Shown one piece after another: positions 24,696-33,954 of a stretch of 64,000 bases of DNA (position 1 is its first letter; every line of letters starts with the position of its first letter). The DNA comes from Oscillospiraceae bacterium. GTDB taxonomy: Bacteria; Bacillota; Clostridia; Oscillospirales; Ruminococcaceae. The notes beneath the pieces were generated by a model that saw only the letters and a program-made list of their open reading frames with translations, ran no database searches and was not told the origin of the DNA. The translations under genes and the position numbers were made by a program. Location: assembly GCA_017465665.1 (NCBI GenBank), contig JAFTVU010000011.1, forward strand, positions 62,001 to 126,000, given 5' to 3'.

Positions 24696-27230
24696 TTATT
24701 CGGTAACGAACTTCTCAACCTCATTGGAGAGAGAGACTGCGAGGAACGAAAGCTGCTCGCTGGAAGCAGCAGACTCTTCGGCAGTAGCCGTAGTGGTATG
24801 CATACCTGCATCGATACGGTTCATACCTGTGGTGATCTGCTCAACAGCAGCGTTCTGCTCATTTGCAGCAACCACGATATCCTCCATGTAGCCTGCAACC
24901 TCGTTAACATCAGCAGCAATGCTTCTGATAGCGTTCTCTGCTCTGTCAGCGATCTCTGTACCCTGCTTAACCGCGTTGATGGTGTCATCGATAAGTGCAG
25001 AGGTCTGCTTTGCAGCGTCAGCAGACATATTAGCAAGATTACCTACCTCTTCAGCAACTACGGAGAAGCCGCGTCCTGCCTCGCCTGCTCTTGCAGCTTC
25101 GATAGAAGCGTTCAGTGCAAGGATATTGGTCTGGAATGCGATGCTGTCGATAGTCTTGATGATAGCACTGATAGCGTCGGAGCGCTCACGGATATTCTCA
25201 ATAGCTGCAAGCAGCTCCTTCATCATGTCTGCGCCGCGCTGTGCATTATCATTTGCTTCATTTGTAAGAGAAAGTACCTTTGTGGATACCTGAGCTGTAG
25301 TGTTAGCCTTTTCGGTGATTCCGCCGATAGTGGAGAGGATCTCATCAACGGCCTCAGCTTCCTTGATAGCGGTATCAGAAAGGTGCTTGGAGCCATCAGC
25401 TACCTGTGCAGCACCGGACTTGAAGCTCTCTACACTGTCCTTTACAGCTACGAAAGACTTGTTCAGCGATGTGGTGATCTCCTCAAGGGATGTACCAAAT
25501 GCGGTAAAGTCACCCTTGTATTCAATGGAGGATTTTGCAGTAAGATTGCCAGAAGCGATCTCAGCAAGAACTCCCTTGATATCGGTTATGTACTTGTTCA
25601 ACTCTGTCAGCGTATCATCCAGAGAATCTGTAAGCACCTTTGTCTCATCCTTAGGAGCCTTGATGTTCATCTCAGTAGAGATATCGCCCTCGGACAGCAG
25701 CTTCAGTCTGCCTGCAACCTGTGTGATAGGCTTAGAGATCTTGTTTGCAATTCCTACAGTGATAACAGCAGAAACAACAATGATAACAATGGAGAGTATG
25801 AATGCCATGATAAGGCTGGTGATGATCTCCTTTTCTACGTTTGCGTAGTTAAGGCTCACTGCGATAGACCAGCCATCTGTCAGCTCGATAGGAGCATAAG
25901 CTGCAAGATACTTAACGCCGTTGCTGTGATATGTTGTAGTACCTGCCTCCAGAGACATCATGTCATTTGCAAGCGATGCAAGGCCCTTGTCCTCGTTGTC
26001 CTTGTAGACCACGCGCTCCTTTACAAGCGTCATATCGGACGCGCCTACTACCATACCATTCTTATCAAGGATAACAACGTTGTTACCTGCGGAGATGCTG
26101 TCAAGACCCTCTGAGAAAGCAGCAGGCTCGATACCGCCGAGGATAACGCCCTCAAATGTTGCAGACTTGAACTTTGCCGCAAGGATCATGATATATTCCT
26201 CAGCAATATCCGTATCGGCATACTTTCTTACCATGGGAGATGTCAGTGTATTCTTACCGCCAAGAGCGCGCTGGAAGTAATCATCGGATGCGATATTCGT
26301 CTCTACAAGAGTATTACCGTCCTTGTCAACGATATCAAGGAACTTGAACATCGTTGTCGTTGCCACCTGCTTCATAGCAGTGTTTCTTGTAGGAACAAGG
26401 ATAGATGTATTAGTTGCATTTGATACCTGAGGATGGCTCTTGAGAGAGTTCAGCTGAGCTGTATAAGCGTCCATCTTGGTATCGATAGTCTGTAAGTAGG
26501 AGGTAACGAGCGACTGCGCCTGCTCCTCATAGGATGTATTGTAGGAATTGATAGTAGTGATGATAGAGAATGCCTGAAGCACTATCACGGAGATAACTAC
26601 AGTAACGATAGTCAGGCGAAGGATTCTGTACTTGATCCTTGTGCTTCCCTTAGAGAGCTTTACTCCGCCGTCATCGCCCATGAGGTTCTTGAAATACTGC
26701 ACCAGCTTATTCGGCTTCTTTTCGCCCTTATCCTTCTTTGGCTTCTTATCCTTCTTGGATTTCTTGCCATCCTCGGCAGCTTCCTCTGTGATGATCTCCT
26801 CTGCTGCTGCAGGTACCTCTGCTGCAGCAGGCACCTCTTCTGCAGCGGCTTCTGCATTTTCTTCTGCAGGAGCTTCAGCCTCGGCAACAGTCTCCTCTGC
26901 AGGAGCAGCCTCAGCAGCCTCTTTCTTCTTGCGGTTTCTGCCGAACTTCTTCGCAGACTTCTCTGCCTTTGCAGGAGCTTCAGCTGTTTCTGCCTCTGCA
27001 ACAACAGCCTCTTCAGCAGCAGGTGCTTCCTCCTTGACTTCAGGAGCGGGAGCCTCTGCTACAGGCTCTTCCTTGACAGCAGGCTTTTCAGCCTTGATAT
27101 GCTTTGATACCTTACGCGGAGCAGCCTTGGGCTCATCATCCATGGGATACTTATCATCAAACGCAGGTGTGAGCTTTACGTCCTTATCTGCGCTGTTCTC
27201 GGATAGATTGATGTTCTTTTTATCTTTCAT
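24696..27230 (-). CDS. Methyl-accepting chemotaxis protein with long Ala/Glu/Pro/Lys N-terminal region
   Basis: 844 residues. Residues 1 to about 200 are low complexity, rich in Ala, Glu, Pro and Lys, and end in a basic run ([18 protein letters not shown]). The first membrane helix is at about 203-223 ([16 protein letters not shown]). An extracellular dCache-like sensor follows ([14 protein letters not shown]). The second helix is at about 473-495, then HAMP and the signalling hairpin with [21 protein letters not shown] near 705-725. It senses an outside ligand and signals to CheA. A cytoplasmic tail of this size before the first membrane helix is unusual. No CheR-docking pentapeptide is at the C-terminus. 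Confidence 0.93.
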   Translation of the reverse strand: MKDKKNINLSENSADKDVKLTPAFDDKYPMDDEPKAAPRKVSKHIKAEKPAVKEEPVAEAPAPEVKEEAPAAEEAVVAEAETAEAPAKAEKSAKKFGRNRKKKEAAEAAPAEETVAEAEAPAEENAEAAAEEVPAAAEVPAAAEEIITEEAAEDGKKSKKDKKPKKDKGEKKPNKLVQYFKNLMGDDGGVKLSKGSTRIKYRILRLTIVTVVISVIVLQAFSIITTINSYNTSYEEQAQSLVTSYLQTIDTKMDAYTAQLNSLKSHPQVSNATNTSILVPTRNTAMKQVATTTMFKFLDIVDKDGNTLVETNIASDDYFQRALGGKNTLTSPMVRKYADTDIAEEYIMILAAKFKSATFEGVILGGIEPAAFSEGLDSISAGNNVVILDKNGMVVGASDMTLVKERVVYKDNEDKGLASLANDMMSLEAGTTTYHSNGVKYLAAYAPIELTDGWSIAVSLNYANVEKEIITSLIMAFILSIVIIVVSAVITVGIANKISKPITQVAGRLKLLSEGDISTEMNIKAPKDETKVLTDSLDDTLTELNKYITDIKGVLAEIASGNLTAKSSIEYKGDFTAFGTSLEEITTSLNKSFVAVKDSVESFKSGAAQVADGSKHLSDTAIKEAEAVDEILSTIGGITEKANTTAQVSTKVLSLTNEANDNAQRGADMMKELLAAIENIRERSDAISAIIKTIDSIAFQTNILALNASIEAARAGEAGRGFSVVAEEVGNLANMSADAAKQTSALIDDTINAVKQGTEIADRAENAIRSIAADVNEVAGYMEDIVVAANEQNAAVEQITTGMNRIDAGMHTTTATAEESAASSEQLSFLAVSLSNEVEKFVTE

Positions 27231-27265
27231 ATGGGGTCAGACCTCCAAAAATATTATATAGTATT

Positions 27266-27294
27266 ATAATATCATTTTTTATCAAATATTGCAA
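27266..27294 (-). promoter_or_regulatory. Promoter of the chemoreceptor gene
   Basis: Minus strand: TTGCAA (27294-27289), 17 bases, TATTAT (27271-27266), with another TATAAT nearby. It leaves a short leader with GGAGG. The rest of the 236-base gap to the feo genes shows nothing clear. Confidence 0.55.
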
Positions 27295-27466
27295 GTACAT
27301 AAACCAATCTTTGTTTATATCCACCAAAAAACCGCAGCGACAACTGTCTAATAAATCAGCTTAATTAGGTAAATTTTTTGTTTGCAAACCAAAATACCGT
27401 CCCGATATCCTTATAGATCTCGGGACGGCAAATAGTTGATGTCATTGCTACTGCGTATATGCAGGC

Positions 27467-27655
27467 TTACTCATCCTTTTTCTTATCCGCATGGCACAGA
27501 CCAGCATTAGGACAGCTGCCGCAAGAACAGCCACAGGAGGATCTGCCCTGCTTTTTATCCGAAATAACGCGCCAAGCCGCAAATACGATAATTGCCACGA
27601 CTATCACACCGACTATTATCGAGCCTATGTTATCCTGAATAAAACTCAAAAGCAT
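27467..27655 (-). CDS. FeoB-associated Cys-rich membrane protein
   Basis: 62 residues: one membrane helix (IGSIIVGVIVVAIIVFAAW) and a C-terminal cysteine cluster (SSCGCSCGSCPNAGLC). This is the small protein class commonly found after feoB in Firmicutes; the cysteines may bind iron during uptake. It lies 30 bases after the feoB stop, with AGGAGG before the start. Confidence 0.88.
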   Translation of the reverse strand: MLLSFIQDNIGSIIVGVIVVAIIVFAAWRVISDKKQGRSSCGCSCGSCPNAGLCHADKKKDE

Positions 27656-27685
27656 GATATACCTCCTTTTTCAAGCAGAACAAGT

Positions 27686-30091
27686 TTATTTTGCGTCAGC
27701 CTTTGCAGTGAGCTTAGTTGACTGCGTATATGGTCTGAAAAGCTGGAATATGATAGCCGCAAGTACAAGTACTGCAAATACAAGACCGATAGCATTCACA
27801 GCTCCCGTGAACAGCAGACCAAACTGATATACGATAAGGGAGATCGCATACGCAAACACACACTGATATGTAATAGCAAAGGCTATCCACTTTGCACTGT
27901 TCATCTCGCGTCTGATAGCACCCATAGCAGCAAAACAGGGAGCACACAGCAGATTGAAGATGAGGAAAGAATAACCTGCAAGCTTTGTCATACCCATGAA
28001 GTCGGTAACGCCGAACACCGCAACTACCTCTTCCTTTGCAACAAGACCCATGATAGTAGCCACAGCCGCTGTAGGCTCACCGAAGCCGAGAGGAACGAAG
28101 ATCCAGCAGATAGCGCCGCCGATGATATCCAGTATACTTCTGAAGCCCTCATCCTCGCCGAGGAACATACCGAAGCCGCCATCAGGCAGAATACCAAACA
28201 CATTACCTGCCCACAGAATTACTGTAGAAAGCAGGATAACTGTTCCTGCCTTTTTGATGAACGACCAGCCACGCTCCCACATAGAGCTGAGAACAGATTT
28301 CACAGTAGGCATGTGATATGAAGGAAGCTCCATAACGAAAGGTGCTACATCGCCTGCAAACATCTTTGTCTTTTTAAGCATGATGCCCGATATGATAACT
28401 GCTGCACAGCCCACAAAGAACGCGCTTGGTGCGACCCACCATGCGTTGCCGAACAGAGCGCCTGCAATAAGTGCGATAATAGGCATCTTAGCGCCGCAAG
28501 GAATGAATGTTGTAGTCATAATGGTCATACGGCGATCACGCTCGTTCTCGATGGTACGGGACGCCATGATACCCGGAACGCCACAGCCCACTCCGATAAG
28601 CATAGGAATGAAGCTCTTTCCCGAAAGACCGAACTTTCTGAATATCCTGTCCATTACAAATGCAACTCTTGCCATGTAGCCGCAGGACTCCAGGAAGCCA
28701 AGGAATATAAACAGAACAAGTATCTGCGGAACAAAGCCGAGAACGCCGCCCACACCTGCAACGATGCCATCAAGGATAAGGCTCTTGAGCCAGTCAGCAC
28801 AATTAATAGCATCCAGACCGCTTTCGATCAGTACAGGAACACCGGGTACCCATACGCCGTACTCAGCAGGATCGGGAGTTCCCTCCATAGGATCGTCAAC
28901 AAGAGTACCCATATCGTAGCCTGCCTCTGCAAGAGCAGCACCGTAGGAACCATAAGCCTCCTCAAATGCGCCAAAATCAGCCTCTTCAACAGCGCAGAGG
29001 ATCTCCTCTGCACCAACTACCTCAGCGTCAGCAGCAGCCTGAGCCATTACTGTAAGCTCATCGGTAAAGATGTTCTCAGCAGCGTAAGCTTCAAGCTCCT
29101 CATCATATTCTCCCGAAATACCGAACAGATGGAAGCCGTCACCAAACAGACCATCATTGGTCCAGTCAGTCACCCATGTTCCTACAGTAGTAACAGAAAT
29201 GTAGAAAACAAGGAACATTACAGCCGCAAATATAGGAAGTGCAAGAATACGGTTCGTAACTATCCTGTCTATCTTATCAGACGTCGTCAGACCGCCCTTG
29301 TTCTTTTTCTTGTAACAGCCATCCAGTACCTTTGCTATGTAATTATAACGCTCGTTTGTGATGATGCTCTCCGCATCATCATCCATCTCTGCCTCCGCAA
29401 GCTGGATATCATGCTCGATATGCTCTCTCTTTGCGGTTGGGATGTTCAGCAGCTCCAGCACCTTTTCATCGCGCTCGAATATCTTGATGGCATACCATCT
29501 CTGCTGCTCCTCGGGGATATCGTGCAGGAAAGCCTCCTCGATATGAGCGATAGCATGCTCAACGCATCCGCAGAAGCTGTGGCGCACGATGACAGGCTCA
29601 TCGCTTCTTGCCGCGCTTATAGCGAGCTGTGCAGCCTCCTGTATACCATCGCCCTTAAGCGCGGATATCTCGCACACCTTGCAGCCGAGCCTTTTTCCAA
29701 GTGCCTCAATATCTATCTTATCGCCATTCTTTCTTACGACATCCATCATATTGATAGCTACCACAACAGGCAGACCTATCTCCAGCATCTGCGTGGTGAG
29801 GTACAGGTTTCTTTCCAGATTCGTACCATCTACTATATTCAGTATAGCGTCGGGACGCTCACCGATAAGGTAATTTCTCGCTACTACCTCCTCAGGAGTA
29901 TAAGGCGAAAGCGAATATATACCCGGAAGATCAGTGATGATAACATCACTTTCACCCTTCATCTTGCCTTCCTTCTTCTCTACAGTAACGCCCGGCCAGT
30001 TACCCACATACTGATTTGAACCTGTCAGCGCATTGTAAAGTGTCGTCTTACCACTGTTGGGATTACCCGCCAGCGCAATTCTGATATCCAT
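27686..30091 (-). CDS. feoB: Ferrous iron transport protein B
   Basis: 801 residues. The N-terminal G domain has GNPNSGKTT (8-16), DLPGIYSL and the NMMD recognition block. A helical spacer follows, then the membrane part with two Gate domains (GVLGFVPQILVLFIFLGFLE and a later FGEPTAAVATIMG). It imports Fe2+ under anaerobic conditions. Between the first membrane helix and the conserved PVLIESGLD block there is an acidic insert of about 85 residues (roughly 325-410), larger than in well-known FeoB proteins. AAAGGAG precedes the ATG. It follows feoA by 73 bases with an operator-like palindrome between, and is followed by the Cys-rich protein. Confidence 0.96.
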   Translation of the reverse strand: MDIRIALAGNPNSGKTTLYNALTGSNQYVGNWPGVTVEKKEGKMKGESDVIITDLPGIYSLSPYTPEEVVARNYLIGERPDAILNIVDGTNLERNLYLTTQMLEIGLPVVVAINMMDVVRKNGDKIDIEALGKRLGCKVCEISALKGDGIQEAAQLAISAARSDEPVIVRHSFCGCVEHAIAHIEEAFLHDIPEEQQRWYAIKIFERDEKVLELLNIPTAKREHIEHDIQLAEAEMDDDAESIITNERYNYIAKVLDGCYKKKNKGGLTTSDKIDRIVTNRILALPIFAAVMFLVFYISVTTVGTWVTDWTNDGLFGDGFHLFGISGEYDEELEAYAAENIFTDELTVMAQAAADAEVVGAEEILCAVEEADFGAFEEAYGSYGAALAEAGYDMGTLVDDPMEGTPDPAEYGVWVPGVPVLIESGLDAINCADWLKSLILDGIVAGVGGVLGFVPQILVLFIFLGFLESCGYMARVAFVMDRIFRKFGLSGKSFIPMLIGVGCGVPGIMASRTIENERDRRMTIMTTTFIPCGAKMPIIALIAGALFGNAWWVAPSAFFVGCAAVIISGIMLKKTKMFAGDVAPFVMELPSYHMPTVKSVLSSMWERGWSFIKKAGTVILLSTVILWAGNVFGILPDGGFGMFLGEDEGFRSILDIIGGAICWIFVPLGFGEPTAAVATIMGLVAKEEVVAVFGVTDFMGMTKLAGYSFLIFNLLCAPCFAAMGAIRREMNSAKWIAFAITYQCVFAYAISLIVYQFGLLFTGAVNAIGLVFAVLVLAAIIFQLFRPYTQSTKLTAKADAK

Positions 30092-30107
30092 GTGTCGTCT
30101 CCTTTGT

Positions 30108-30123
30108 GTTAGTTTATTCTAAC
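30108..30123. promoter_or_regulatory. Operator-like palindrome between feoA and feoB
   Basis: GTTAG-TTTATT-CTAAC at 30108-30123 matches the TTAG-N6-CTAA pattern seen three times upstream of feoA. It lies 17 bases before the feoB start. Confidence 0.6.
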
Positions 30124-30164
30124 CCGTTGTCATTTAAATTCCGTCCGTTACAGGACGGAAGCGA

Positions 30165-30386
30165 TCATTCTACATCTATCAGCTCAGCATCGGATTTACG
30201 CAGAGAAAGCTCATAACCGCGTACAGTTATCTCAATAGGGTCACCAAGCGGTGCTACCTTACGCACTGTTACCTGAGTGCCTCTTGTCATACCCATATCC
30301 ATGATCCTGCGCTTTGTTGCACCCTCGCCGTTCAGCTTCTTTATCACAGCGCTTTTGCCTATCTTAACATCCTTTAAGGTTGCCAT
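30165..30386 (-). CDS. feoA: Ferrous iron transport protein A
   Basis: 73 residues forming an SH3-like domain; it contains GDPIEITVRGYELSLR, the FeoA hallmark. FeoA supports FeoB function in iron uptake. The ATG at 30386 follows GGGGGTG by 6 bases; a start three codons earlier is not supported. First gene of feoA-feoB-(Cys-rich), with an operator-covered promoter. Confidence 0.93.
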   Translation of the reverse strand: MATLKDVKIGKSAVIKKLNGEGATKRRIMDMGMTRGTQVTVRKVAPLGDPIEITVRGYELSLRKSDAELIDVE

Positions 30387-30410
30387 GAATATCACCCCCG
30401 AATATATTGT

Positions 30411-30499
30411 GTTAGGCTACGCTAACTTGTTTTCTGTTTTTTAAAGTTAGAACTCGCTAACTTCATATATATGATACCTTATTTTCATGTAAAAGTCAA
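30411..30499 (-). promoter_or_regulatory. feoA promoter with two TTAG-N6-CTAA operators
   Basis: Minus strand: TTGACT (30499-30494), 17 bases, TATCAT (30476-30471). Just downstream, over the expected start of transcription, is AGTTAG-N6-CTAACT (30445-30462). A second copy, GTTAG-N6-CTAAC, is at 30411-30426. Placement is as for a repressor. The pattern recalls DtxR/IdeR-type iron-box half sites (TTAGG..CTAA), so an iron-loaded DtxR-family repressor is my best guess; Fur boxes look different. Confidence 0.65.
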
Positions 30500-30576
30500 G
30501 TATCTGCATAACTTTTTTCGTGTTTTCAAAGTTTTTCTACGATTTGAGTTAGTTATGACTATTTCAAGAAAATATT

Positions 30577-30629
30577 TTGGTTAGTTTTCACAAACCGATA
30601 TAATATCATATTTCCTTAGCAGACGCTAA
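30577..30629 (+). promoter_or_regulatory. Promoter of the small divergent gene with a third operator
   Basis: TTGGTT (30577-30582), 16 bases, TATAAT (30599-30604). The palindrome TTAG-CAGACG-CTAA lies at 30616-30629, just after the predicted start of transcription. Confidence 0.55.
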
Positions 30630-30652
30630 TACTAATGCCGAGGTGAAATAAA

Positions 30653-30916
30653 ATGGCAAAACAAGGTATGAAACGACCTGATTACACCCACACGCAGCCT
30701 AAAAATGATATTGCTCCCGTTCCAGAGATACAGGGCAAGGCAAAACATACAAAGCAGCGTGCAAACCCAATAATTGCAGGTACAAACCCTCCTGCGCAGA
30801 AAGTCTGGCACACAGAACGACCAATATCCGAGAACATCTACCCTGCGATAGATACAGACCTCGCACGGGATAATATAGAGAACGACTTGACAGCCGCAGA
30901 CGCGCAGGATCTATAA
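30653..30916 (+). CDS. Small soluble protein of unknown function, divergent from feoA
   Basis: 87 residues, rich in Pro, Asn, Thr and Lys, with no hydrophobic segment and no cysteine; probably mostly disordered. It contains two similar Pro-rich stretches (DYTHTQPKNDIAPVPEIQG and NPIIAGTNPPAQKVW). GAGGTG lies 7 bases before the ATG, and a strong terminator follows the stop, so it is a real gene. The shared operator with feo suggests that it is made when iron is scarce. I do not recognise a family. Confidence 0.75.
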   Translation: MAKQGMKRPDYTHTQPKNDIAPVPEIQGKAKHTKQRANPIIAGTNPPAQKVWHTERPISENIYPAIDTDLARDNIENDLTAADAQDL

Positions 30917-30922
30917 GCATCA

Positions 30923-30958
30923 AAAACGCGCTGACGTTGATTCGCCAGCGCGTTTTAT
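30923..30958. terminator. Bidirectional terminator between the small gene and hisC
   Basis: A perfect 11-bp stem AAAACGCGCTG (30923-30933) with CAGCGCGTTTT (30946-30956), giving T runs on both strands between convergent genes. Confidence 0.9.
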
Positions 30959-32011
30959 TTACTTGATATAGTCTTTTAATGCCGCAATAAGCGCGTCTAT
31001 CTCCTCATCCGTACCCACAGTGATACGCAGGCGGTTATCTATCCTCGGCTTGGAGAAGTATCGTACATAGATATCGCGCATCTTGAGATATTCACAGATA
31101 TCCTTTGCACGATAATCCTTATGCTCAGCAAAAACGAAGTTCGCGCAGCTATCGGGAAGCTCAAAACCCATTGCTCTCAGCTCTTTCGTGAGCCTGTCAC
31201 GGGTAGCGATCACCTTTGCAAGCGTTGCACGGAAATACTCCTCATTTTTTACTGAAGCTACACCTGCTTCGATAGCAACCATGTCCATAGGATAGGAATT
31301 GTAGCTGTCCTTGGCTGCATAAAGGGCGGAGATTATCTCCTTGTTACCGAATGCACAGCCTATTCTCATGCCAGCCATGGAGCGGCTCTTGGAGAAAGTC
31401 TGAGTAACTACAAGGTTTTCGTACTCGGAAAGAAGCGGAACAGCGCTCTCGCCGCCGAAATCCACATACGCCTCATCAACTATTACAACGCTGTCCTGAT
31501 TAGCGTCCAGTATCTCGCGGATGAAATCAAGTCCGCGCGCAATACTTGTAGGCGCATTGGGATTTGCTATTACAACACCGCCATTAGGACGCTTGTAGTC
31601 AGCCGCATTTATATTGAAGCTTTCATCCACAGGGATAGTCTCAAACGGGATACGCAGCATATCGCACCATACAGGATAGAACGAATATGTTATATCAGGA
31701 TAGATAACAGGCTTATCCGAATTGAAAAACGCGCGGAAGCACAGCGCCAGAACATCATCCGAGCCGTTTCCCACGAACACGTTCTCTCGTGTAAGCCCCA
31801 CACGCTCAGCAATAGCCGAAGCAAGAGGCTTTGCATCCGCATCGGGGTACTTTTTCAGCGCCCCGCCGTTGAACTTAGATATTACATCCAGCACCTCAGG
31901 CGCAGGAGGATAGGGATTTTCGTTGGCGTTCAGCTTGATAAAATCAGTTTTATTGGGCTGTTCACCTGCCACATAAGGCTCTATCTTGATCAGATTGTCT
32001 CTCCAGCTCAT
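30959..32011 (-). CDS. hisC: Histidinol-phosphate aminotransferase
   Basis: 350 residues, a PLP-dependent aminotransferase of class I/II. It contains the family start LNANENPYPP, DEAYVDFGG, and the PLP lysine Lys208 in TFSKSRSMAGMRIG, ending in a segment that binds substrate phosphate (RITVG). It makes histidinol phosphate in histidine synthesis. No other his genes adjoin; it follows the CPBP membrane protein by 19 bases. Some relatives act on aromatic amino acids, so HisC is the likely but not the only role. Confidence 0.9.
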   Translation of the reverse strand: MSWRDNLIKIEPYVAGEQPNKTDFIKLNANENPYPPAPEVLDVISKFNGGALKKYPDADAKPLASAIAERVGLTRENVFVGNGSDDVLALCFRAFFNSDKPVIYPDITYSFYPVWCDMLRIPFETIPVDESFNINAADYKRPNGGVVIANPNAPTSIARGLDFIREILDANQDSVVIVDEAYVDFGGESAVPLLSEYENLVVTQTFSKSRSMAGMRIGCAFGNKEIISALYAAKDSYNSYPMDMVAIEAGVASVKNEEYFRATLAKVIATRDRLTKELRAMGFELPDSCANFVFAEHKDYRAKDICEYLKMRDIYVRYFSKPRIDNRLRITVGTDEEIDALIAALKDYIK

Positions 32012-32030
32012 TTTGTTCTCCTTTGATATG

Positions 32031-32729
32031 TCATATAATTCCGAACAAAGTCATTGCAATGCCGTTTATCGCAAAATTAGCTCCCATGTGTATCAGCCAT
32101 GAGATATACAGATTACCATAGCGCTCGTTGAAGAAATTGAAAATACATCCGCCAACCACAAGACCCACCAGCGCCACAGCAACTAATGGCGGCTCAAAAG
32201 CCACCCACATCATAGCCACATGATACAGCGCAAAGGTCAGCGAGCTGAAGATGTACGCTCCCTTTCGGGATATGTACTGCTGTAATTTCAGACAAGCAAA
32301 GCCACGGAAAAAGAACTCCTCCAAGAAAGAATTGAAGAAAGATATGTACAGCGCCACTGCTACGAAATTATCCTTATCGATACCCATGGACTCCTCAAGA
32401 TTTCCCGTTATCTGAGAAAAATCAAAGAAGCGTCCAATCAACAGATACGCGCCAACTATCACCGCAAACACTCCGAAGCCCCACAGAAGAGCCTCTATGA
32501 TACCCTTTGCTCCGCCGCTTATACGGAACAGGCTCTTCAGCTCCAGTTCCTTGTTGACAAACAGTCCATACAGCACGGGCATACCTGCAAACAACGTCAC
32601 CTTTACCGCGGATTTAACTATGTAAGGCGGCTGGATGATAAGATCTATCACCGTTATCGCAATAACGCCAATAATGACAATTATCATCATTATGAGCGCT
32701 TGCCTCCTGCCGAGAGATTTCTTCTCCAT
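32031..32729 (-). CDS. CPBP-family intramembrane metalloprotease
   Basis: 232 residues with about six to eight membrane helices. The CAAX/ABI motifs are visible: EEFFFRG (glutamates and arginine), then FALYHVAMM with the metal-binding His, and a third His/Asn region in WLIHMGANFAIN. Members cleave membrane substrates or process peptides; the substrate here is unknown. AGGAG is near the start. Located between a terminator and hisC. Confidence 0.85.
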   Translation of the reverse strand: MEKKSLGRRQALIMMIIVIIGVIAITVIDLIIQPPYIVKSAVKVTLFAGMPVLYGLFVNKELELKSLFRISGGAKGIIEALLWGFGVFAVIVGAYLLIGRFFDFSQITGNLEESMGIDKDNFVAVALYISFFNSFLEEFFFRGFACLKLQQYISRKGAYIFSSLTFALYHVAMMWVAFEPPLVAVALVGLVVGGCIFNFFNERYGNLYISWLIHMGANFAINGIAMTLFGII

Positions 32730-32750
32730 AACAGCTCCTTTTGCATAAAC

Positions 32751-32780
32751 AAAAAGACGGACAGCATGGCGCCGTCCGTC
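32751..32780 (-). terminator. Terminator ending the efp/zinc-ribbon unit
   Basis: On the minus strand, GACGGAC (32780-32774) pairs with GTCCGTC (32762-32756) and is followed by TTTTTG. Confidence 0.8.
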
Positions 32781-32801
32781 CGTTCTGGTTAAATTACGGA
32801 A

Positions 32802-33218
32802 TTACTCTGCGTCGCCCTCATCATCAAGCTCAAACTCGAGATGCTGACCGCAGTTGGGGCAATCCATAGAGCCGGCAGCAGCCTGCTCGTAATCGAAGCG
32901 GATGGTGTTGCTGCAAGCAGGGCAGGTGGTCTCGTACAGCTCGTCGAGATCATCTGCAAATTCGTCCTCATCGTCGTAATCATCATCGTCATCATCGATA
33001 TCGTATACGATGTCCTCAAGGTCAGCAACGCTCTCCTCCATATCGGTCATAACGTCTGCGATATCATTGAGCTCATCATCAACCTCACTGAGGTTTTCTG
33101 CGATGTCGGAAAGGACATCAAGCATTGCGGCAATGATCTTGCCCTCTTTTGTGGAATCGTCAAGGGAAAGACCCTCTGCGAGACCCTTGATGTAGGAAAC
33201 CTTTTCACCGATAGTCAT
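32802..33218 (-). CDS. Zinc-ribbon protein with acidic middle, CD1247-N-terminal type
   Basis: 138 residues. The N-terminal 80 residues form a predicted helical region (EKVSYIKGLAEGLSLDDST) like that of small clostridial proteins annotated by a CD1247-type N-terminal domain. A run of Asp follows (DIDDDDDDYDDEDE). The C-terminal zinc ribbon is CPAC with CPNC, separated by 17 residues. The role is unknown; adaptor or regulatory binding is likely. It follows efp by 36 bases. Confidence 0.75.
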   Translation of the reverse strand: MTIGEKVSYIKGLAEGLSLDDSTKEGKIIAAMLDVLSDIAENLSEVDDELNDIADVMTDMEESVADLEDIVYDIDDDDDDYDDEDEFADDLDELYETTCPACSNTIRFDYEQAAAGSMDCPNCGQHLEFELDDEGDAE

Positions 33219-33254
33219 AATTTATCGTTCCTTTCCAAGATTGATCAAACGGAA

Positions 33255-33815
33255 TTACTTTACACGCTCCATGTATTCGCCAGTTCTGGTATCGATACGG
33301 ATGATCTCACCGTTGTCGATGAACAGAGGAACACGGATCTCTGCGCCTGTCTCAAGAGTAGCGGGCTTTGTAGCGTTTGTAGCTGTGTTGCCAGCGAAGC
33401 CGGGATCTGTCTGTGTGATCTGCAGCTCAACGAAGTTGGGGGGCTCTACGCCGAAAACGTTGCCCTTGTAGGAAAGAACCTTACATACCATGTTCTCCTT
33501 AACGAACTTGAAAGCATCGCCCAGATCAGCCTTGTTAACGGGGATCTGCTCATAGGTCTCGGGATCCATGAAGTAGTAGAGATCGCCATCGGAATATGTG
33601 TACTCCATATCCTTTCTCTCAACGTAAGCTGTGGGGAACTTTGCGGAAGGGTTGTATGTCTTTTCTACAACGGAGCCTGTAATAACGTTTCTTACCTTAG
33701 TTCTAACGAACGCTGCACCTTTACCGGGCTTAACGTGCTGGAACTCGATGATCTGCATTACATTGCCCTCTTCTTCAAAGGTCATGCCATTTCTGAAATC
33801 TCCTGCTGTTACCAT
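33255..33815 (-). CDS. efp: Translation elongation factor P
   Basis: 186 residues in three OB-like domains. It helps the ribosome through polyproline. The tip lysine is Lys32 in the loop KPGKGAAF. The EF-P signature lies near [21 protein letters not shown] chose the ATG at 33815, which follows GGAGG; an upstream start five codons earlier would overlap the ribosome site. It follows the M24 peptidase gene after a 139-base gap. Confidence 0.96.
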   Translation of the reverse strand: MVTAGDFRNGMTFEEEGNVMQIIEFQHVKPGKGAAFVRTKVRNVITGSVVEKTYNPSAKFPTAYVERKDMEYTYSDGDLYYFMDPETYEQIPVNKADLGDAFKFVKENMVCKVLSYKGNVFGVEPPNFVELQITQTDPGFAGNTATNATKPATLETGAEIRVPLFIDNGEIIRIDTRTGEYMERVK

Positions 33816-33954
33816 AGTAGGAACCTCCAAATTTTTTTGTTATTAATACGAACAGCGGCACAAGACCGCTATTCTATACATCCTTTATATTTTACCCTAT
33901 ATTGCAGAATTTTTCAAGCCCTTTTTATAAAAAAACATAAAAATTCTGCATATT

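Noticed and set aside
24645-26114. 489-codon plus-strand open frame opposite the chemoreceptor
   Set aside because: It covers the conserved signalling domain of the chemoreceptor in antisense and has no ribosome site or family motif.
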